A stretch of DNA of 55,068 bases from Actinobacteria bacterium OK074 (lineage in GTDB: Bacteria > Actinomycetota > Actinomycetes > Streptomycetales > Streptomycetaceae). Positions 50,383-55,068 of this stretch are shown piece after piece. The notes below the pieces were generated by a model that was not told where the DNA came from, made no database searches, and worked only from the letters and a program-made list of their open reading frames with translations. Position numbers and translations under genes: made by a program. Within the stretch, counting starts at the first letter, position 1; each line of letters begins with the position of its first letter. The stretch spans positions 1 to 55,068 of the forward strand of contig LJCV01000261.1 of NCBI GenBank assembly GCA_001298575.1, in the 5' to 3' direction.

Positions 50383-51713
50383 CCACGGAAGAGACAGGTG
50401 AACTGGCCGTACCGGGCGAGACCGACCTGGAGCGCCACACCTCCGGCCAGGTGTCGACGACCTCGGCCCCGGCCCTCGAAACGGCCGCGGCGGGCGACGG
50501 GGACGACGGGGGTACGGTCGCGGCGCCGCCGGTCAGCGTCCGCAGGCGCCGCCCGCTGCGCACCTCGCTGATCCTGCTGGCCGCCATCGCGGTCGCCGCC
50601 GCCGCGGGCCTCGCCGCCACCGGGACCCTCGGCGGCAACGGCTCCGACTCCGCGGCCGCCGCACCCTCCGGGCCCCCGGCCACGGCCACGGTGCAGCGCA
50701 CCACCCTGACCGACACCCAGACCGTCGACGGCAGCCTCGGCTACGGCGACGCCACCACCGTGGAGGCACCGGCAGCGGCGTCCGGCACGGGCGGCTCCGC
50801 GAGCGGGCAGTCGGCCCAGGACGGCACCTCCGGCGGCAGCGGGATCATCACGTGGGTCCCCGAAGCGGGAAAGACCATCAAACGCGGTGACGCCGTCTAC
50901 CGGCTCGACCAGCAGACGGTCCCGCTGCTGTACGGCTCCTTCCCCATCTACCGCGAACTCAAGGTCGGCACCGAGGGCGCGGACGTCAGGATGCTGGAGA
51001 AGAACCTCCGCGCCCTCGGCTACACCGGCTTCACCGTCGACAACGCGTACACGTCCGGCACGGCCGCCGCCGTGAAGAAGTGGCAGGACGACCTCAACCG
51101 CGAGGAGACCGGCACCGTGGAGCCCGGGGACGCCGTGGTGGCCGCCGGCGCCCGGCGGGTCGCGGACGTGAAGACGTTCCCCGGCGCCGCCCCCAGCGGA
51201 AGCCTGCTCTCCTGGACCGGCACCGAGCGGATCATCAGCGTCGACCTGGACGTGCAGTTCGAGGACCTGGTCCAGAACGGCACCAAGGCCACCGTCCAGC
51301 TCCCCGACGACAGCACGGTCGAGGCGACGGTGTCCGACGTCGGCACGCCCGCCACCGCCGACAGCGGCGACTCCTCCGACAGCTCCAGCGGCTCCGGATC
51401 GGGCAGCTCCGGCGGTTCCGGCAGCAAGGACGCCACCCTGCCCGTCGAACTGACCGTCAAGGACCAGAAGGGCCTCGGCCGCTACCAGGCCGCCGCCGTC
51501 CAGGTCACCCTCAAGGCCGACACCCGCGAGAACGTGCTCGTGGTGCCCGTGACCGCCCTGGTGGCGCAGCGGGACGGCGGCTACGCCGTCGAGGTCGTCA
51601 CGGCGAACGGCACCGAGTACCGCCCGGTCAAGCTCGGCATGTTCGCCGACAGCCGGGTCGAGGTGTCCGGCGCGGGCATCAAGGAGGGCACCGTCGTGGG
51701 GGTCCCCAAGTGA
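50379..51713 (+). CDS. Membrane-anchored adaptor with peptidoglycan-binding domain (MacA/HlyD-like)
   Basis: 444 residues. A cytosolic N-terminus of ~55 residues precedes one membrane helix (TSLILLAAIAVAAAAGLAA). The extracellular part has lipoyl/HlyD-like beta-barrel segments (QRTTLTDTQTVDGSLGYG; TWVPEAGKTIKRGDAVYRLD) and a PG_binding_1-like segment (LKVGTEGADVRMLEKNLRALGY). A Ser/Gly-rich linker lies near 51360-51425. GTG at 50379 overlaps the lipoprotein stop. It probably couples the following ATPase/permease pair to the cell wall. Confidence 0.85.
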   Translation: MTTEETGELAVPGETDLERHTSGQVSTTSAPALETAAAGDGDDGGTVAAPPVSVRRRRPLRTSLILLAAIAVAAAAGLAATGTLGGNGSDSAAAAPSGPPATATVQRTTLTDTQTVDGSLGYGDATTVEAPAAASGTGGSASGQSAQDGTSGGSGIITWVPEAGKTIKRGDAVYRLDQQTVPLLYGSFPIYRELKVGTEGADVRMLEKNLRALGYTGFTVDNAYTSGTAAAVKKWQDDLNREETGTVEPGDAVVAAGARRVADVKTFPGAAPSGSLLSWTGTERIISVDLDVQFEDLVQNGTKATVQLPDDSTVEATVSDVGTPATADSGDSSDSSSGSGSGSSGGSGSKDATLPVELTVKDQKGLGRYQAAAVQVTLKADTRENVLVVPVTALVAQRDGGYAVEVVTANGTEYRPVKLGMFADSRVEVSGAGIKEGTVVGVPK

Positions 51714-52459
51714 CCGCGCCGAGCCCCGTGGCACCCACGGCCCGGCCGGTGGTCGAACTGGCCGGGGTGTCCAAGACCTACCAGGACGTGGCCGCCCTGC
51801 GCGACACGGACCTGGTCATCCACCGCGGCGAACTGCTCGCCATCGTCGGCCCGTCGGGATCCGGCAAGTCCACCATGCTCAACATCATGGGCACGCTGGA
51901 CCGCCCCTCGGCCGGCCTGGTGCGCATCGACGGGCACGACGTGGACCGGCTCAGCGACCGGGAACTGTCCGCGCTGCGCGCCGGGACCATCGGCTTCGTC
52001 TTCCAGCAGTTCCACCTAGCCTTCGGCGTACCGGCGCTGGACAGTGTCGCCGACGGGCTGCTGTACAGCGGCCGGCCGCGCGGCGAACGGCGGCGGCTGG
52101 CCGAGCGGGCGCTGCGCCGGGTCGGCCTCGGCCACCGGCTGTACCACGAGCCGCACCAGCTCTCCGGCGGCGAGAAACAGCGGGTGGCCATCGCCCGCGC
52201 GGTGCTCGGCGACCCCCCGCTGCTGCTGGCCGACGAACCCACCGGCGCCCTCGACTCGCGCTCCGGCGCGGTGGTGATCGAGCTGCTGCACGAACTGCAC
52301 GAGGCCGGCACCACGGTGGTGGTCATCACCCACGACCGGGACATCGCCGCGTCGCTGCCCCGCGAGGTGCGGCTCAAGGACGGCCGTGTCGAACACGACT
52401 CCGCCCTGGCCCGGGGCGACAACTCCCCGGTACGGGTCCCCGAGGAGGCCGTGCGATGA
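51710..52459 (+). CDS. ABC transporter ATP-binding protein (MacB/LolD type)
   Basis: 249 residues. Walker A VGPSGSGKST, signature LSGGEKQRVAIARA, Walker B LLLADEPTGALD and H-loop VVITHD. The LADEPTGALDS form is typical of the MacB/LolD group that works with FtsX-like permeases in mechanotransmission or export. GTG at 51710 overlaps the adaptor stop; its own stop overlaps the permease start. Confidence 0.93.
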   Translation: MTAPSPVAPTARPVVELAGVSKTYQDVAALRDTDLVIHRGELLAIVGPSGSGKSTMLNIMGTLDRPSAGLVRIDGHDVDRLSDRELSALRAGTIGFVFQQFHLAFGVPALDSVADGLLYSGRPRGERRRLAERALRRVGLGHRLYHEPHQLSGGEKQRVAIARAVLGDPPLLLADEPTGALDSRSGAVVIELLHELHEAGTTVVVITHDRDIAASLPREVRLKDGRVEHDSALARGDNSPVRVPEEAVR

Positions 52460-53709
52460 GTGTGACCAGGGACTTGGAGCGGTCGGCGCGGCCGGCGCGG
52501 CCGGCGGACGCCGCGGCGCCGCCCAGGCCGGCCCGGATGAACCCGGCCGACGTACTGCGGGTCGGCGGCGCCGGGCTGCGCTCGCGCCCGATGCGGGTGT
52601 TCCTGTCGGCGCTCGGCATCGCCATCGGCATCGCCGCCATGGTGGGCGTGGTGGGCATCTCCACGTCGTCCACCGAGGACCTCAACCGCCGTCTCGCGGC
52701 CCTCGGCACCAACCTGCTGACGGTCACCCCCGGCACGTCCTTCACCAACGATCCCGCCCATCTGCCCGCCGACTCGGTCAAGATGATCGGCAACATCGAC
52801 AACGTCGAGTCGGTGTCCGCCATCGGCAGGACCTCGGCCAAGGTGTACCGCAGCGACCGGATCCCGGTGCAGGAGACCGGCGGCCTCACCGTCGGCGCCG
52901 CCCGCACCGACCTGCCGAAGTCCGTCGGCGCCGAGGTCGTCGACGGCCGCTGGCTCAACGCGGCCAACGCCCGCTACCCGGCTGTGGTCCTCGGCCCCAA
53001 GGCCGCCGAACAGCTCGGGGTGCACGCGGCCGGACCGGACGTGAAGGTGTGGCTCGGCGGGCGCTGGTTCACCGTGGTCGGCCTGCTCGCGCCCAACGAA
53101 CTGGTGCCGGCGCTGGACTCGACGGCACTGGTCGGCTGGTCCGCCGCGCGGCAGGACCTGGACTTCGACGGCTACCCGACCACCATCTACACCCGCGCCA
53201 AGGAGTCGGCCGTGGACGACGTCCAGGCCGTCCTCGGCGCCACCGCCAATCCCGAGACGCCCAGCGAGGTCGAGGTCTCCCGTCCCTCCGACGCGCTGGC
53301 CGCCAAGGAGGCCACGGACGACGCGCTCAGCGGACTGCTCCTCGGCCTCGGCGGTGTGGCCCTGCTCGTGGGCGGTGTCGGGGTGGCCAACACCATGGTC
53401 ATCTCCGTCCTGGAACGCCGTTCCGAGATCGGGTTGCGCCGTTCGCTCGGCGCCACCCGCGGCCAGATCCGCACCCAGTTCCTGGCCGAGGCCCTGCTGT
53501 TGTCCGCCCTCGGCGGCCTCGGCGGTGTCCTGCTCGGCATCGCGGTCACCGGCGGCTACGCCTCCTACCAGGGCTGGCCGTCCGTCGTCCCGGTCTGGGC
53601 GATGGCCGGCGGCATCGGCGCCACCCTGGCCATCGGCGGCCTGGCCGGCTTCTACCCGGCCGTCCGCGCGGCCCGGCTGCCCCCGACCGAGGCGCTGGCC
53701 ACCACCTGA
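52456..53709 (+). CDS. ABC transporter permease (MacB/FtsX type)
   Basis: 417 residues. A cytosolic N-terminus is followed by one membrane helix (~47-68, VFLSALGIAIGIAAMVGVVG), a large extracytoplasmic domain and three C-terminal helices. The conserved VANTMVISVLERRSEIGLRRSLGATR segment begins near residue 313. It completes the lipoprotein-adaptor-ATPase-permease operon. Substrate is unknown; export of a peptide or response to cell-wall damage are both plausible. Confidence 0.93.
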   Translation: MSVTRDLERSARPARPADAAAPPRPARMNPADVLRVGGAGLRSRPMRVFLSALGIAIGIAAMVGVVGISTSSTEDLNRRLAALGTNLLTVTPGTSFTNDPAHLPADSVKMIGNIDNVESVSAIGRTSAKVYRSDRIPVQETGGLTVGAARTDLPKSVGAEVVDGRWLNAANARYPAVVLGPKAAEQLGVHAAGPDVKVWLGGRWFTVVGLLAPNELVPALDSTALVGWSAARQDLDFDGYPTTIYTRAKESAVDDVQAVLGATANPETPSEVEVSRPSDALAAKEATDDALSGLLLGLGGVALLVGGVGVANTMVISVLERRSEIGLRRSLGATRGQIRTQFLAEALLLSALGGLGGVLLGIAVTGGYASYQGWPSVVPVWAMAGGIGATLAIGGLAGFYPAVRAARLPPTEALATT

Positions 53710-53785
53710 TACCGCGGTGCCCTCGCGCCGCGCACGCCGTGGGCGGGAGCGGTGCCCCGCGGCACGGGGGTCCGTGCGGCGGTCT

Positions 53786-53852
53786 CGGCGCGGTGGCCGG
53801 TCCCGGACGGCACCGGTCCTGCCGGTGCGGGTCCGGGCCGGCCACCGCGCCG
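53786..53852. terminator. Long bidirectional hairpin between convergent genes
   Basis: Outer arms CGGCGCGGTGGCCGG (53786-53800) and CCGGCCACCGCGCCG (53838-53852) are exact complements. The stem continues with CCCGGA/TCCGGG and GCACCGG/CCGGTGC to a short loop near 53817-53821. It lies between the permease and the convergent membrane protein and probably serves both. Confidence 0.88.
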
Positions 53853-53874
53853 TCCCCCCTTCTTCCACAGTGGC

Positions 53875-55068
53875 TCAGTCGGCGGTGGCGTCCGCCGCGG
53901 TGAAGCGGTACAGGGTCTGGGGGGTGACGCCGGCGGACGGGGCGGTCTTCGCCGGGGCGGCACCGTAGGCGCCGGGATCGACCTCGGCGCAGGCCGACCT
54001 CACCCACGCGCTGATCCGCGCGGCCTCCGTGCCCTTCGCCAGGCCGTTGCCCCCGCCGACGAGCGCGTGGCGCAGGGCGCCGGTGGCGACGAGACGGCGG
54101 TACCGGGCGAGGCTCACGGGCTCCGCCCCGTTGCTGCCGGCGAGCGACAGGACGGGCAGGCCCTCGGCGTAGACGAAGGGGGCGGCGGTGGGCCAGGTCT
54201 CGGTGGACAGGGGGTACTTGGCGCGGCCGTTGTGCTTCTCGACGTAGGCGAGCAGCTCGCGTTCGTCGGCGGTCAGCGACGTACGTACGTCGGGGTCGAG
54301 TGAGCCCGTGGCGCCCGGCCCTCCGACGTAGGCCGTACCCGTGCCGGGGCCCGCGGGACGGGGGCCCGCGGACGCGTCGAACGCCGATCCCGCATACCGT
54401 TCGTTCAGCACGGACAGCGACCATGCCGCCGGGGCGGCGAACATCGCGAGGCACCCGGCCAGCAGCCCGGCCAGCCCGATCCGCCCGGGGGCCCACGGCC
54501 CGCCCGTCCTTCTCCCGCCGGTCCACCCGCCGTGCGTGAGCGCCAGGACGGCGCAGAGCGCGGCCACGGCGACCAGGGGCACGAGCCACGGTGCGAAGCC
54601 GGTGTGGTCGGAGGCCAGCCAGAGCGTCCAGCCCACCTCGGTGACGAGGACCGCGGGCAGGACGCAGCCACGCGGGCCACCGGCCGCGGCGCGGTGCTCA
54701 CGCCACAGGGCGACGGTCCCGGCGGCGGACAACGCGGCGAGCGGCGGCGCCAGTTCGGCCACGTAGGCGGTGTGGAACAGGTTGTCGATGGCGCTGAGCA
54801 CCCCCGCGGCCGTCAGCAGCCAGGTCCCCCACATCAGGTAACCGGCCCGGTCCCGGTCGGTGCGCGGGCTCCCGCGGTGCCGGACCAGCCCGGCGACCAG
54901 CGACAGCAGCGCGAGGGGGTACAGCCAGCCGATCTGCGGGGTGAGGCGGCTGTTGTCGACGAGCTTGAGCCGGGCGGAGACCGCGGAGGCGGGCTCCGGG
55001 AACCCCTGCACCACATTGCCCTGCCCGCCCCCGCCAACGCCCCCGCTCTCGCCGGTGGTGGTGCCCCC
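53875..55068 (-). CDS. Membrane glycosyltransferase-like protein (GT39/ArnT/YkcB family), partial
   Basis: C-terminal ~397 residues; the frame runs through 55068 without a credible start, so the N-terminal catalytic part lies outside. A Gly-rich loop at the window edge leads into about six membrane helices (IGWLYPLALLSLVAGLV, AGYLMWGTWLLTAAGVL, APWLVPLVAVAALCAVLAL and others). A periplasmic C-terminal domain has YVEKHNG and GLPVLSLAGSNG, typical of actinobacterial GT39/YkcB-like proteins. Such polyprenol-phosphate-sugar transferases are common housekeeping genes, and some GPA clusters include a membrane mannosyltransferase. The MacB operon between it and the P450s makes membership uncertain. 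Confidence 0.75.
   Translation of the reverse strand, partial: GGTTTGESGGVGGGGQGNVVQGFPEPASAVSARLKLVDNSRLTPQIGWLYPLALLSLVAGLVRHRGSPRTDRDRAGYLMWGTWLLTAAGVLSAIDNLFHTAYVAELAPPLAALSAAGTVALWREHRAAAGGPRGCVLPAVLVTEVGWTLWLASDHTGFAPWLVPLVAVAALCAVLALTHGGWTGGRRTGGPWAPGRIGLAGLLAGCLAMFAAPAAWSLSVLNERYAGSAFDASAGPRPAGPGTGTAYVGGPGATGSLDPDVRTSLTADERELLAYVEKHNGRAKYPLSTETWPTAAPFVYAEGLPVLSLAGSNGAEPVSLARYRRLVATGALRHALVGGGNGLAKGTEAARISAWVRSACAEVDPGAYGAAPAKTAPSAGVTPQTLYRFTAADATAD

Noticed and set aside
1..55068. tRNA genes, rRNA, CRISPR arrays, transposases or integrase/att sites
   Set aside because: None seen on reading; repeats present are short tandem arrays or NRPS domain duplications.

Overview
The window looks like Streptomyces or a close actinomycete: very high G+C, GTG starts, ATGA/GTGA gene overlaps, TTA codons that are nearly absent, and the gene families present. 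It holds most of a nonribosomal peptide cluster of the glycopeptide-antibiotic (GPA) or GPA-like type. The signs are genes for 4-hydroxyphenylglycine (Hpg) and 3,5-dihydroxyphenylglycine (Dpg), an MbtH protein, Hpg-type adenylation pockets, a terminal X domain with the HRxxxDD signature, three P450s carrying the PRDD motif, and two perfect GTCCAA-N17-TTGGAC palindromes, the operator reported for the balhimycin regulator Bbr.

Layout. 24-2364 (minus): hydroxymandelate oxidase and hydroxymandelate synthase. 2540-6308 (plus): prephenate dehydrogenase, then a fusion of a damaged hydroxymandelate-oxidase domain with the Hpg aminotransferase HpgT. 6453-10487: dpgA-dpgB-dpgC and an alpha/beta hydrolase in the place where dpgD often lies. 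10590-12980: MbtH protein and an ABC exporter, closed by a 16-bp perfect hairpin. 13257-15292: OmpR-type response regulator and histidine kinase. 15505-45696: three NRPS genes with six modules. 45752-49668: three P450s and a ferredoxin. 49822-53709: lipoprotein, membrane-anchored adaptor, ABC ATPase and MacB/FtsX permease, an export or envelope operon that may be the cluster border. 53875-55068 (minus): C-terminal part of a membrane glycosyltransferase-like protein cut by the window edge.

NRPS logic read from the sequence: NRPS1 = C-A-T-E; NRPS2 = three C-A-T-E modules; NRPS3 = C-A-T-E / C-A-T-X-A*-TE. Pocket codes come in pairs: DVFHLGLLCK twice (Hpg), DASTVAAVCK twice (Tyr or beta-hydroxy-Tyr), and D(G/A)LSVGTVMK twice (not assigned from memory; Dpg and Trp are hypotheses). 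Five of six modules have E domains. The prediction is a six-residue, mostly D-configured aromatic peptide, possibly N-capped because module 1 begins with a C domain, cross-linked by the P450s on the X domain and released by the TE.

The most unusual features are (1) a degenerate, truncated adenylation domain with no carrier domain between the X and TE domains, which looks like the remains of a lost seventh module; (2) the HmO-HpgT fusion, whose oxidase half has lost the segment carrying the catalytic His and Arg; (3) two perfect Bbr/StrR-type operators, one almost touching the first NRPS start codon, with no StrR-type regulator in the window; and (4) codon-usage islands shared between modules that suggest gene conversion. 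No halogenase, soluble glycosyltransferase, methyltransferase, dpgD, VanHAX or beta-hydroxytyrosine genes are visible here; they may lie outside or be absent.
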